Source of the DNA: Hyaloscypha bicolor E
Lineage: Eukaryota; Ascomycota; Leotiomycetes; Helotiales; Hyaloscyphaceae
Assembly: GCF_002865645.1 (NCBI RefSeq)
Contig: NW_020194667.1
Location: 2,417,772 to 2,481,771, forward strand
DNA: 64,000 nt
Reading direction: 5' to 3'
Positions within the stretch are counted from its first letter, which is position 1. Each line of letters opens with the position of its first letter. The notes under the pieces are model-generated. The model saw nothing but the letters and a program-made list of their open reading frames with translations. It was not told where the DNA came from and searched no databases. Below are positions 1 through 10,445 of this stretch, in pieces. The position numbers and the translations under genes are program-made.

Positions 1-1668
1 AGTGGGTGGTGAGGTGAAACCGATTTCGAAATTGTACCGCGAAGATTGTCAGTCAAACGCTTCGCTTTGGTATAATAACCTTGTCCTTTGAGCGAGATAA
101 TCACATTGTAGATCCCCTTCGCAGTTCTAATGTGGTTATGTCCCGCAGTCCGCCGATATATGTCCACGAGTTTCTCGTACAGGAATCCAGCTTCTTTGTA
201 TTTCCGAACTTTGAAAAGTACGTCCGCAAGCTCTTCCATCCCGGCCATAACGGCCGAACTATCCTCCGGGAACTGCTTTTTCAATTTTGCAACTTTAACC
301 TGGAGCTCCCTTTCTTGCGTTTCAAGATTTGCCCAGGCTGGAGTTGCTGAACAATGTCGCTTGCAGGAAGACTTTCGAGGCGGCGAAGGGGGAAACACGT
401 ATATTTCGGTGAGAGGGCTTGGACTATACCCGCAAAAGACAAGTTCGATATTCTGCCAAGGATACTGTGGACGTCGCAATTTTGACTGCTCCTCTCGCGG
501 TCCAAAGTACTTTTGTGCTCGAGATGAACGAGCCTGACAGAAGTGTTCAGTGGTCGCTTTCTGATTCGGGTGGAAGACTTCTTGAATTTCTGTGAGTGAA
601 AGGCAGGAAGGTTTATCTGACTCTGGCTTCTCGAGAGACAAAGCAGGGATACCAGATTCAGACTCGATTTTCAAACGTGCGAAGAGACGAGATAATCCAG
701 GAGAACCGGGAACATCGACCTTCGACCAGTCAAAAGGCAACGCATCTTGGCATATATCCATGAGTGTAAAGTCTTCAGAGGAGTGCCCTGACCACTCCAC
801 ATTGTTGTTTAAGTTCACAGGAATACCCGGGGCTGGAAGCAGCTCTCTGAGATCGGACACTTGATGTCCTTCTGCCTCAGTGATGGACAATTCTGTCTTG
901 GCAATGGGGAACTCTGCTGTAAAGGCGGAAGCCAATTCCCGAGGGCTATAGCCAACTATGGAGTCGACTTATCAATCAAATTTCGCTCTCAGTAGGCATT
1001 CCGACTCACCTGAGTTGTCAGATTCTGGCAACAGAATCGACGATCTCTCACTCAACTCCTCACGATATCTCCTTCTCCAATTCCTCAACTTCCCGGCTTT
1101 CAATCTACGATCAACTAGCTGAGGCACCGGATCGTTCACGCTTCTAAGAAGACTTGGCAAGATCGCGCGCTCTCACTGCGTGACGTTCTTCCGGAATCCC
1201 CATTTCTCGACTTGCCTTGAAAATTGTCGCTTTCTGGATCTCAGTTAGCTCTTGACCGCTGCGTCGGGGTTACGACGAGATAGAATCTTACGTTGGCTCA
1301 AAATCATATTCATCCCGGAGAATCTTCGCAAGATAGGGAAATGGCTTGCTCTCGTCGATATAGATCTGCTTGATCAGCGGCTTGAACGTCTCCCATTGCT
1401 GTCTTGCCATCTCTCGGACTCCCGGTTGTCCGGATGGGAATTCTTGGAAGACGAACGGATGTTGAGACGATATTTCAACGGGTGTAGTTGTCTTTGGCTC
1501 GACGAACGGTGAAGCTGCAGATAAGGCTGCAGGAGAAAAGTACTCTTCGAAGAGATCCATATTGGTAAAATTAGCTTCCGTTGCCAATGCCACGGCGCAA
1601 GGTAAACTCAGGTGCTCGAAATCTTGGTCTTGCATCTTCAACCAGTGATGACCATGGAAGGGTAACAT
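1..1668 (-). CDS. Clr5-domain protein with C-terminal TPR-like region, partial
   Basis: The start is the ATG at 1668. Residues about 88-150 match the fungal Clr5 domain: an ARQQWETFKPLIKQIYIDE block, then DFEPTKRQFSRQVEKWGF-RKN, joined across a clean 58-nt intron (1291-1234, donor GTAAGA, branch GCTAAC, acceptor CAG). A second intron, 1176-1105, is needed to pass an in-frame TGA after RKNVTQ. A third, 1009-968, has donor GTGAGT. From 967 the frame is open to the window edge. Near the edge (about 300-1) it encodes amphipathic helices with the pattern LADVLFKVRKYKEAGFLYEK then YRRTAGHNH, as in kinesin-light-chain-type TPRs. Clr5 is a fungal domain named after a fission yeast silencing factor; its molecular role is unclear. 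The middle is poorly conserved. Exon 3 is the weak point: another frame there reads VRARDLAKSSKKRERSG, which looks like a Clr5 follow-on, so a 1-base frameshift is an alternative to intron 2. Confidence 0.75.
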
Positions 1669-2438
1669 ATAGACAGTCTACGAGGTGTGGTTCTTGAGGC
1701 TCCGTGAAGTGATTTGGCGGCAAGCGATTGGGTGTGCGCAAAAGAACCGCACTCCCGATTTAGATGACCAGGCGTTTTCGGGCGTAGATGGCTTGACCTA
1801 TCAAAATCGACATTTGCACAGCCACCGGAAGGGAGGGTAATTGGTGACCTTTGCTACCGGGACCCTGTTGTTATTGATCGAGAGAGGATGCCGACATTGA
1901 ATCTGTAGTATTAACACCCTAAAGCTTTCATCAATATTACTATTAGCAATCTTGGATGTTGCTCTCCCAATTTCCTTGCTGCTACTTGCTGCTATCACTA
2001 AACTTTGGTAAGTGCTTTGTACATCCCTTCATACTTTGGCTGTTGGCTGGCATTAATTTTTAGCTCTCCAAACTTCACGGTTCTGTTGAAAGTTCGAATG
2101 GCTTACCTAGCGTGAGGCTTGTCTAGAGAGAAATTGTTAAATGTTAGAGAAACAACCCCCAGCGCTTTATTCACGATGAATGAAAGGCTTGTCGACATTA
2201 TAACCGTCCTCAACAGTATCTTGAAATTCAAAACCATGTGCATCTCCTCCAAGGAGTACTTTCTCTTCCTCTACAGCTGCAGACAAACTACTGGTAGGCT
2301 CATAGACCAATATCCTAAGTCGACTCAGTTTAATGGCCAAGAGAGTTCATAAAGAGGCTACATCACCTCCGCTATCCTCTTAATTTGGGTGGTGAGAGAC
2401 TCAGTCCAGTGAGAAACCTAGATACTTCATGTGGGTAA
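1669..2438. other. Intergenic, no gene recognised
   Basis: This is the upstream region of the Clr5 gene. Only short unsupported frames occur, the largest being 65 codons on the minus strand at 1801-1998 with no recognisable motif. I see no TATA box or repeat that I can support. Confidence 0.5.
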
Positions 2439-2488
2439 CCCCTCGTCCGGTGAGACATGGTCCGTACTAGCAAGGGGTCCTGGCTCAG
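2439..2488 (+). repeat. Left arm of a foldback (inverted) repeat
   Basis: These 50 bases are the reverse complement of 3331-3380 with only three differences by eye. In the original, uninterrupted locus the arms would be separated by just 56 bp (2489-2544), so the sequence would form a large hairpin. It is probably the stem of a MITE-like or foldback element, now split by the LINE copy at 2545-3316. Confidence 0.8.
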
Positions 2489-2530
2489 ACTGTAAAAGCG
2501 TGTCTTTGCTTATAAACATATCAGTCATCT

Positions 2531-2544
2531 GTCTCCTTTTTGCC
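2531..2544 (+). repeat. Left 14-bp target-site duplication of the LINE copy
   Basis: GTCTCCTTTTTGCC here recurs exactly at 3317-3330, directly after the TCAA tail. The length (14 bp) is typical for target-primed reverse transcription. Confidence 0.85.
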
Positions 2545-3278
2545 GGCCTGCGGCGACTCAACACCTCGTAGTACAGGCTATCAAGCTATGCTCTCTGGAG
2601 CATAGGGCCAAGATTGAGTTAACTATTGATATACTATGAAAGCGATGCTTCATTCGAACGCTCGCATAGTATTATATAAAGAGATTTTCCCCTATTAATA
2701 ATCCTTTACGACTACTTCTTCTCCTTCTCGAGGCTCGCAATAACGCGACTCATTCTATATATATTGCAAAGGGAAATCAGGATGAACACTATGGCTTACT
2801 CAACTCGCCTACTCCCTTGAGAAGGCTCTATGGTGGAGAATCCTATAGGGGCTCGATAATATAATATAGCGGATAAAAGGAATAGGGATCATGGGAAGGG
2901 AGGAGAGGGAGGGGGAGAAGTATAGAAGACTTGGTATTGCGCCTTTGTATATTGTCAATATGCTTGTCTAGGGAGATTCAGATTACCTGGAATACACTAA
3001 ATGTAATCTGGTGGCCACCCTAACTAGTCGTGGAAAGTTTATAGTTACAAGCCTTTGGTACGCTTGCTCATGCTTGAAATGCTCTCTATAAGGTCTACGG
3101 GGGAACTGTAACATCGCGGGAATAGGGACCCGGGACTACTTGAGAGAGATGTCTTTTTACCCCTTGCGGTTTTTGGCTTCTTTTATATGTAGGACTCTGT
3201 ATATAAATATTCCTCTAAGCTTAGCGTGTCCCCTTCAGGAGTTTAGTGGCTAACCATAGCCCGGACATAAAAAACTAT

Positions 3279-3316
<38 letters not shown>
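2545..3316 (+). mobile_element. 5'-truncated non-LTR (LINE) retrotransposon 3' end
   Basis: The 772-bp insert lies exactly between two copies of a 14-bp direct repeat and ends in a (TCAA)n tail of about eight units (3278-3316). Both are hallmarks of LINE insertion. No complete ORF remains. What is seen is mostly a 3' untranslated region with a short terminal segment (CTAACCATAGCCCGGACATA) before the tail. The tail orientation puts the element on the plus strand. The clade is not identified; fungal Tad1-like elements are the likely source. Its composition is not strongly RIP-like, so it may be short enough to have escaped RIP. Confidence 0.75.
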
Positions 3317-3330
3317 GTCTCCTTTTTGCC
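3317..3330 (+). repeat. Right 14-bp target-site duplication of the LINE copy
   Basis: Exact copy of 2531-2544, immediately followed by the right foldback arm. Confidence 0.85.
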
Positions 3331-3380
3331 CTGAGCCAGGCCCCCTTGCTAGTACGGACCATGTCTTACCGGACGAAGGG
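3331..3380 (-). repeat. Right arm of the foldback repeat
   Basis: Reverse complement of 2439-2488 with about three mismatches in 50. The similarity fades outward of both arms. Confidence 0.8.
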
Positions 3381-5020
3381 ATAGTGAGGGCTATTGAAGT
3401 CTCGAGTAATCTAGTAATAGTTCTAATATTAACTTGATTATCTTGTTTAGACGAAGGAACTAGGGGTTGGGAGCCAGAAAAGCCGTTCTCAGCCAACTTG
3501 GATTGGATTCGAAACACAAGCAAAGAAGCGCCGTTCATATATGACGAGGGATGGACGGTGAATGTAACGGCTGGTGTCACATGGTTGGTTTTAGCTAAGG
3601 TTTCAGGCTAAGCTTTAGGCGCTCGGAGTTTCAGTGGTTTTGGCGTTACTTATATATCCACCACCACACCTCACTCTCTCCTTCTCTCCTTAGCTTTGGA
3701 TTCTGCAAGACAGGAAAAGGGACCTTTATGCCTATATTCCATTGCTCCGCTCCGCCGTCATAGTAAAGCCCAGACTTTTGGAAAGGGAATAAGGAAATAA
3801 AACATATTATTCGCCTCACATATATAATAGGACCATTGATTCACTTATAGATGTCTTATACAATGAGTATGTATATCTGGGGATCCCTCTCGGCCTCCAA
3901 GTGCATCTACCAATTCTCTGTATATAGTATATTAAAGAATAACGCAAGTCATTTAAGTTACTTATAAATATTCAAGAATAAATCGACTAAAATACTAGTA
4001 ATATTATACATTTAATAGCTATACTAAAGTAAAATATTTATATATAGTTTAAGTAATTCAAATTAAATTTATTAAGTTATAATTCTTTTTAATATATTTA
4101 ATTTAATAAAAGATTATATATTTTACATATTTTAAAATACAATTATTTATTAAATTATTTCTTTAAAAATAAAGATATTTAATAATAACTAAAGTTAATA
4201 ATATATATAATTTTATTATTTACAGTTTTATATATATTATAATAAAGCTCGATATATAAATTTCTTAGAGATTTATTAATAAAATATAAATTATTATTAT
4301 TTAAATAATATATACTTTAAATCTCTTATAAGTAAAAGAGAAAATAAGAAAATACTGCTTATTAAAAGAATATATTTAATTATATTAAAGCTTTTAAATA
4401 GAAACTTATTTCTTATTTATCTTTTATACGCGTGCTAAGAGCTAAAGTATAACAGAAATATAAAACCTTTTTTTATAATAAAATTATAGAAACTAGCCTT
4501 TCTAAGAGCGAGAAAAGAGAGCTAGAATGGAATCAAATTCTTGATTCCATAGTCTAAGTTCAAAGGCTGTACTAGTTAGTATTAGCGTATGCTCTAAAAA
4601 GAGTTAACCTCCGCTGAGCCCGAAAAGTACTACTTTGGACAGATAATCCTTTATTTGGGAATGCTACGCGACTTGAGTAGAGGGATCTACAAGGGTTAGA
4701 AGGATCACTCTGATTTTGTATACAATTTGGTGCATGTAAAGAGGCCCACACTGCGATAATGATAAAAGCAATAGTGTGCTCCTCGGGATACTGGGGATTT
4801 CAAACAAATCGAATGTATTTATTTCTCCAAACCTCGCTATTGAAAAGGAAGTTATTGACAAACCAGGCTTGCTATTTGTATCAAGGACGTAGAATCATCG
4901 ACCTGCCGGCATCCCAACAACTTGTTTGGGTGGTAAATCTCAGGGCACGTCCCTTGCACTCCATCTTTTGATTATCGGTTCCCATTTCCAATAGCAAAAG
5001 GTCCGTGAGGAAATAACCTC
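3381..5020. other. Gene-free stretch with AT-rich RIP-like core
   Basis: From 3381 to about 3900 the sequence is mixed composition with no convincing gene. From about 3930 to 4470 it becomes extremely AT-rich and TpA-dominated, with almost no CpA or TpG, like the large RIP blocks further right. From 4500 to 5020 composition recovers; short frames on both strands show no recognisable motif. Confidence 0.6.
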
Positions 5021-5521
5021 TTAAGTGGGGCAAATAACGTTTGTTGCCACGAATGGGGCGCTTGCTTGCTCGCAGTGATCAATGACGCCTACGGTATCTC
5101 CCTCAGTGCATGCAGAATCGGTGTAGTAGTGAACTTCAAGAAAGCAAGAAAGTTAGCCATATTATCGGATATAAAATGTGGTTCGAAGATGAGCTACTTA
5201 CCCACGCAGTCAGCAAAAGCGTCAGTAACTGAGTCAGCAGTGACACTGACGACGCTGCTGAGAACAGAACGGATTGGTTGGCAGAGATTCACGCCAGCGA
5301 AGGTAGCCTCGCCATCAGCTGTGCCAGTACATCCTCCGCCACTGTAATAGGTCTGCGTAGCATAGATTGCACCTCCTGAAAATTGTAGTGCGTTAGATTT
5401 TGTCAACCAAAACTTATTTCGGATTTGAGGGAGACGCACCTTGACGCTTCTCTTCCGTTGGGGCTGCGGTCGCGATGGAGAGGAGGATGAAAAGCGAAGA
5501 GATGGTGGTTGGGAACTGCAT
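5021..5521 (-). CDS. Small secreted cysteine-rich protein, 122 aa, three exons
   Basis: I assemble exons 5521-5440, 5375-5202 and 5133-5021. They give 369 nt, a 122-residue protein and a TAA stop. Intron 1 (5439-5376) has donor GTGCGT and acceptor TTTCAG. Intron 2 (5201-5134) has donor GTAAGT and branch GGCTAACT. The N-terminus MQFPTTISSLFILLSIATAA is a classical signal peptide, followed by PTEEKRQ with a Kex2-like KR site. The mature part has six cysteines spread over about 95 residues and several Gly/Thr-rich turns (QTYYSGGGCTGTADGEA). No family is recognised. Size, secretion and even cysteine number fit an extracellular protein or candidate effector, which is inference. The gene stands alone, with AT-rich DNA about 0.6 kb downstream. 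Confidence 0.8.
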
Positions 5522-6970
5522 TGCTGGTGGCTTATTTCGGTTGTTGGTGAAGAGCACTGTTCCCGGAGGGTCCTTTCTAATAAAAAACAAAAAAAGATGT
5601 CTAAAAAGGTGTGTTAATACTTGATTGCAGAAGGATTCTGTTTATTGGGGGGTTGTGCTAATTTATAAGGTAGGTTTACATCGTATCTCTGACGTAAGCT
5701 TTGTAGACGAGCTGTGATCGGAAACGTTTCAAAAGCGACTGTTAAAGCAACTGTTGGTTACCAAACAATCGAGCAAGATCCAAGTGATCAATCACGAGTA
5801 CAATGATGACCGCCCTAACCATAGGATTGCGCTGCTGGCAAGTGCGTCAGCGGGGCTGAAGGCATCCTCACATCAGCTTATCAGGGGATCGCCGTTCGTA
5901 TCAGAACCCTCTCGTCTTCTCTTACATAGACGCAGATCACGGGCTACAAATGTTGAGGCTTAGCTCTGTACGCTCGGCTCGGATTGGCTTACGAATTGCT
6001 GGAAAACTGGGGGAATCCTCCCGTGCCCTATAACCCACCGGTAAGTGCCCAGTTGCGATATGGAGGTGGAAAGGTGTTCGCGTTTGAAACATAATGTCAA
6101 TGATGAAAGAGGCTGACGAAAGAATTTGACAGCGTCTTTTGAAGATACGAGCACTGCTGACATTTTGCAGGTGGCAACTTAAAACACAATATTTATCCCC
6201 TAAGTCTACGTATTTGCAAAACATTCCGAGGAACTGTAATAACACGATAAGTCACAGAATAATTGGTGCAGTTGAAGAAATGATTGTATTGATGAACTTT
6301 CTGCTAACCCTTGCTTTTTCACACTGACCTCTCGTATACATCCCAGGAGATGGAGGATAAAATTTATAGATGGATTTCAAATCGCACATGAGAACCATTC
6401 ATACGCCTCCCAAAACTTCCGCTTTCAGCCTTCTTTATCTCGGCGGAAGCGACCGTGTCTTCCCTCACCCTTGTAGAACCTCACCGCTCTCGCAATACTC
6501 TCTGTGTAGATATGCTTAATGCCTTAACCTAGCCTCATCGAAAATATCATCTTCAAACAATGTTGCATTATACGCAACATAGTTACAACTTACAAGGCGC
6601 CTTCTCTTGGTAGAACTTGGTACTTCGACCCTTATCCGAGCCTCTATGTCGAGACTCGCCCGTCTCAAAACAATTACCAAACAAGATTCTGAATGGGTAG
6701 AACAATTTTACGCATCGATGAAACTCTCCCATTAGGAAAGCGCACTTTTGTTCAATGTCCCAAGCTCAAGTCAAACATTCAAGAACGAGGACACGTTCTG
6801 AATATACGCTCAGCTGTTGTACTGTACATTCAAATCTCTAGCTCATCGAAACCCGTTACCTAAGCACCTCTCTACCCAAGATTCAAGTCCATTGTCCCAC
6901 TATGACTGCATACAATGAGGGACACCGCCAAACATAATACCTTAAGTCCACACCCGCACCTCAAGGATCC
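5522..6970. other. Intergenic, no gene recognised
   Basis: Several frames of 60-100 codons overlap on both strands around 5750-6330, but they have no motif, no codon pattern and no splice support. The upstream region of the secreted-protein gene includes an A-rich run at 5580-5600. Confidence 0.5.
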
Positions 6971-7402
6971 CTAGATCCAAACCGCATGCGCTTCCGAGAT
7001 ATCCATACCCGTATCCAAGACCAGTTCTCGTTCATCACTTGACCGCTCCACCGCCGCCGTTGCTTCTGAATATCTCACGTCAACTTGTAATTCGGGGACC
7101 TCCGAACTCCACTGTTCCACGACAGCTGGCACATTGAAATCCTTCGACTCCGACTTCCGCTGTTCCACATCCGCAGGAATATCCACACTCTTCACAGTCA
7201 CTCTCCTCAGCACCGTATTCACCCGTTCCAATCGTGACTTGCGCATGTGTTTGCAGCGCCTGCAGTCATTGCCATTCGGACAGAGGAGCTTGCAGGGACT
7301 GCTCTCGTTCAGGTGGTACTCGCAACCTATTCGCATGTAGTGGAGGAAAGGCTTCTTGCAGTATTTGTTCGGAGCAGCTGGCTTGGAAGGCTTGCAACCC
7401 AT
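6971..7402 (-). CDS. Small cysteine-rich protein with N-myristoylation-like signal, 143 aa
   Basis: The start is MGCKPSK, fitting an N-myristoylation signal (Gly2, small or polar residue at 6) with Cys3 as a possible palmitoylation site, so membrane anchoring is plausible. The N-terminal third has six more cysteines in the order C15, C27-x2-H30, C37, C41-PNGND-C47-x2-C50, followed by a basic stretch (KHMRKSRLERVNTVLRR). The C-terminal 70 residues are acidic and low in complexity. The same arrangement appears in the gene at 8418-8651 on the same strand, so the two are probably diverged duplicates. A metal-binding role for the Cys/His cluster is possible but unproven. No known family is recognised. 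Confidence 0.65.
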   Translation of the reverse strand: MGCKPSKPAAPNKYCKKPFLHYMRIGCEYHLNESSPCKLLCPNGNDCRRCKHMRKSRLERVNTVLRRVTVKSVDIPADVEQRKSESKDFNVPAVVEQWSSEVPELQVDVRYSEATAAVERSSDERELVLDTGMDISEAHAVWI

Positions 7403-8417
7403 CGTGGCTTTGGTGTGCCGAGAGAGTTGTTAACTTGAATACAATTATCGTAGAATCAATGTACGAGAAAGAACTGGGTCAATCGTTTGTTCATTGGTGT
7501 TTTACCTTGGTGGTTGTGGTGTTATGGAGGTGATGAGAGTGTGTGGGTTTGCATTTCTTTTCGGGTCATGCGTGGGTGATTCACTCGATAAGGAAATGGA
7601 AAAGTCACACGTTATTCTTCCATGTGATGTCGGTACATTTAAAGTCCGCTGTAAATATCCCATACTCCTACAAGCGGCAAGCAAATCCTCAACCTCCCCC
7701 CGAACGCCACATCCATCGCCGGCCTTGACATCATGTCGTGCTGCTACCAGCACCAGCAAACCTGCCACTTTAGGCTTCTTGTTCTGTCAGTTGCTGGAAC
7801 AGTGATGTATGCATTGCTGGTAATTTACATCTTTTTCGCAATTCTCTGCATTTGCCCCGGTCGTTGTGACAATTCTCTATGCCACGGCAAGTGTACCGAG
7901 ATGATGCAGGCAGCGGAAGAGACTACTCTTGTGGGATTTGAAGTTGGTGATTTTTTTTCTGTTAGAGCGCGAGGAACCTTGCACTGAGAATTGGTGTCGA
8001 ATTGGACAGTGTTTGTACCGTGGACATGTGGTACAAATGAGATGTATGAGCTGGCTTGAGTGAAGGTCAAGAGGTTTTCTGATATGCTTGCGCAATGGGC
8101 AAAGAATTAACATACGCATCATGGCTAGGTCATTGCCACGTTGTAAAGCATTGCTCCAGGTTATGGAGGCTGAATGATTCACGATATCAAACACACGGAA
8201 GCCATTCGTGGATGGTACGTTGTACGAGAAGAGCAGAGTATATTGAGATATACCACGGGCTTCAAAGACCCCACGGCCTCTTATAGAACAAAGACATCCG
8301 CTGCTGCCACCCAAAGACGTGCCATTGTCCGAGAGTTCGTCATTGTTACCGAAGCCTGCACTGTACAGATCAGCAGTGGAACCTTTGAACCTTCTTTCGG
8401 ACTTGGCTCACCTTGAA
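7403..8417. other. Spacer between two related cysteine-rich genes
   Basis: Short frames on both strands. One minus-strand stretch around 7830-7900 reads YTCRGIENCHNDRGKCRELR in a frame interrupted upstream by a stop. It faintly resembles the cysteine cluster of the neighbours, so a decayed third copy is possible but not supported enough to call. Confidence 0.4.
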
Positions 8418-8651
8418 TCAATCCTTCAAAGTTCCACGGCGTCTCAGCTCACTCTTCATCCTCTCTTCCATCTCTTTGTTTGAACTGCGGATGTACCGGC
8501 AGGTGCCACAGTCTCTGTTGCAGCCATCCTTGTTCGGGCAGTCGGCGACGTGGGCCTTGCAAAGTGGTTGGAATCGGGGGACGTGGCGACCGCATTTCTT
8601 GACTTGTGCCTCGGGGCCGCTTGCTGGCAGTGCTGAGTGTGTGTTTCCCAT
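8418..8651 (-). CDS. Small cysteine-rich protein with N-myristoylation-like signal, 77 aa
   Basis: The reading frame is open further upstream to 8957, but I place the start at the ATG at 8651. That gives MGNTHSALPASG, a strong N-myristoylation pattern (Gly2, Asn3, Ser6), and the upstream 102 codons look like translated 5' UTR. The cysteine cluster is C20, C31-x2-H34, C38-PNKDG-C44-x3-C48-x2-C51, then a basic/acidic helix (EMEERMKSELRRR). It shares C-x10/11-C-x2-H, CPN and CxxC[KR]x[MI]R with the 6971-7402 product. Function is unknown; membrane association is inferred from the signal only. Confidence 0.65.
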   Translation of the reverse strand: MGNTHSALPASGPEAQVKKCGRHVPRFQPLCKAHVADCPNKDGCNRDCGTCRYIRSSNKEMEERMKSELRRRGTLKD

Positions 8652-9368
8652 TGTGATGTGATGTCGGTATTTGTGCTTTTTCGGTGTTTGTTGTTTGGTT
8701 GTTATGGACTCGGGACGCGTTTTGGGAGTCGCGATTAGGATGTTTGAAGGTTTGAAAGATCGAGTGTGGGAAAAGACAATTTTTTTGAGGGGGTGGGTTG
8801 GTTTTTGGAAAAGACTGTGATTCACAAATGTGTTGGCATTAGATCGATGTCGGGCCTCAGTAGATTCGGATTCATTCACCTCTCGGAACATAATCGGCAA
8901 ATACTTGCCGATGGGGGGGGGGACGAGATAGCTTATCGGACAGTTATGGTCTTTCACATTAATAGTCTAGCAAGAGTGCTCCTCCTCAATACATAAATTC
9001 AAACAAAGCAGTGTTTTTGAAATCCTGTTGCTTGCAAATACTATATTTATAGGGGTAGTGCAGTCGAGTTCACTTGCCCCTTTCCCTACTCGCTTAGAAT
9101 AAACAAAGCTTCCATGACCTCCAAGGCTCCTCGAATGGGAACATCTCTACCCCGGCTTTCTCATTCGTTTTAATTCGCCAAATACTTGAAAGTTTGAGCA
9201 TCCATTGATTTATTAATCGCTCTACTTTGCTCAAGTCATGTGATATGCAGGCACGCACGGGTGCGGGATCTGCGGACGCTAATTTTAATACAACATCTCA
9301 GATATTTTATTCAACTCTTCTTTTCCCCCTCCCATCCGTCAACAGGAAGGTGATACAGCAGCTTCGAG
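8652..9368. other. Intergenic between divergent genes
   Basis: This is shared upstream DNA of the minus-strand cysteine-rich gene and the plus-strand DUF3431 gene. It contains a short G-tract near 8914-8923 and pyrimidine-rich stretches (for example 9318-9335). No gene is recognised. Confidence 0.5.
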
Positions 9369-10445
9369 ATGCGACGCACCACGCGAAGAGCCTTGATGAA
9401 CTTTGGCTTGTTCAGTGCATTGCTCTTCCTGATTATATACCTGAACGGCCCAGACTCAAAGACCAAGACTTTTGCCTGGAACGAGATCCGCTACAAGCCC
9501 TCCTCAGCCACGCTGCCCGAGTCTCGAGGAATCTGTCACGGCTTATCGAGCAGCTCAAAGCCAGCACTAGTTGTATCCCGAGTCGCAGCGGATGGGGATC
9601 CAAAATGGCTCGATCCACTGTCCAAACTGTCCCATTTTTGCGTTTACACTGTTGATGCGCCTGTCCAGGATTATAAGTACCTCCAAGTTCCCGCGAGGCG
9701 CGGACATGAAGCGATGGCATATCTGACATTCATCATCGACAACTATGATCATATCCCGTCAGCGGGCGCAGTGTTTGTCCATGGAGCACGCTTCCAGTGG
9801 CACAATGATGAGCCTCAGTATGACAATGTTGCCCTTCTCTCGAGGCTGAATGTCTCGAGAGCGCTGGAGTCGTCTGGGTATCATAATCTTCGTTGTGATT
9901 GGAGTTTGAGCACTTGCCCCTCCTCCGTCCCACCGCAAGGGAGCTTTGAGACTTCTTCTCAGGCACAACTCGTGCCGTGGGATGATCGCGCGGTCTCAGA
10001 TGCAGGTCTTCCCAAGGCTCTCGCTGCTCTGTTTGGTGCTGAGGATGCTATAGGAGTGCGCCCAGGTCCCGCGGATGCTGTTCGCTCTCAGTGCTGTGCG
10101 CAGTTCGTCGTGTCGCGGGAGAGCATCATGCGTCATTCCCGCGAGGAGTACGCTGCTTTGCGGCAATGGTTGCTCGAGGACAAACGAGGCGATCTTGTGC
10201 TTGGAAGGATCATGTCATATGTGTGGCATATTTTGTTTATTAAGCAAGGGAAAGTCCGGGCAGGGAACGAAGGGATTGATCTCGAGCTGCTGAACAAACA
10301 AGCTTGTCCGAGTGCTGCGCAGTGCTATTGTCGCTTGTATGGACGCTGCGGTCTTGAGCGCTGTATTGCGAGTTCGTGCTATGGGCAGTATCAGCTTCCA
10401 CAAGATTTGAAACTACCAAAAGACTGGGCTGAGACACACGGGTAA
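9369..10445 (+). CDS. DUF3431-family type II membrane protein, 358 aa
   Basis: A single-exon frame. Residues about 8-25 (ALMNFGLFSALLFLIIYLN) form one transmembrane anchor after a basic N-terminus, so a type II topology with a lumenal C-terminal domain is expected. The domain matches the fungal DUF3431 family: VVSR near residue 70, ARRGHEAMAYLTFIIDNYD at about 109, FVHGARFQWHN at about 136, then NLRCDWSLSTCP, and later SGR-like GRIMSYVWHILF. The C-terminal tail is cysteine-rich (CYCRLYGRCGLERC). The family has features suggestive of glycosyltransferases, but the reaction is not established. Length agrees with the family. The start was chosen because it gives the basic-then-hydrophobic anchor. 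Confidence 0.85.
   Translation: MRRTTRRALMNFGLFSALLFLIIYLNGPDSKTKTFAWNEIRYKPSSATLPESRGICHGLSSSSKPALVVSRVAADGDPKWLDPLSKLSHFCVYTVDAPVQDYKYLQVPARRGHEAMAYLTFIIDNYDHIPSAGAVFVHGARFQWHNDEPQYDNVALLSRLNVSRALESSGYHNLRCDWSLSTCPSSVPPQGSFETSSQAQLVPWDDRAVSDAGLPKALAALFGAEDAIGVRPGPADAVRSQCCAQFVVSRESIMRHSREEYAALRQWLLEDKRGDLVLGRIMSYVWHILFIKQGKVRAGNEGIDLELLNKQACPSAAQCYCRLYGRCGLERCIASSCYGQYQLPQDLKLPKDWAETHG

Noticed and set aside
7877..8314. 145-codon minus-strand frame between the two cysteine-rich genes
   Set aside because: No ATG at its start, and the cysteine-like stretch nearby is in another, interrupted frame; at best a decayed third copy.
8652..8957. 102-codon upstream extension of the MGNTHS protein
   Set aside because: Would bury the N-myristoylation signal and reads like untranslated leader.
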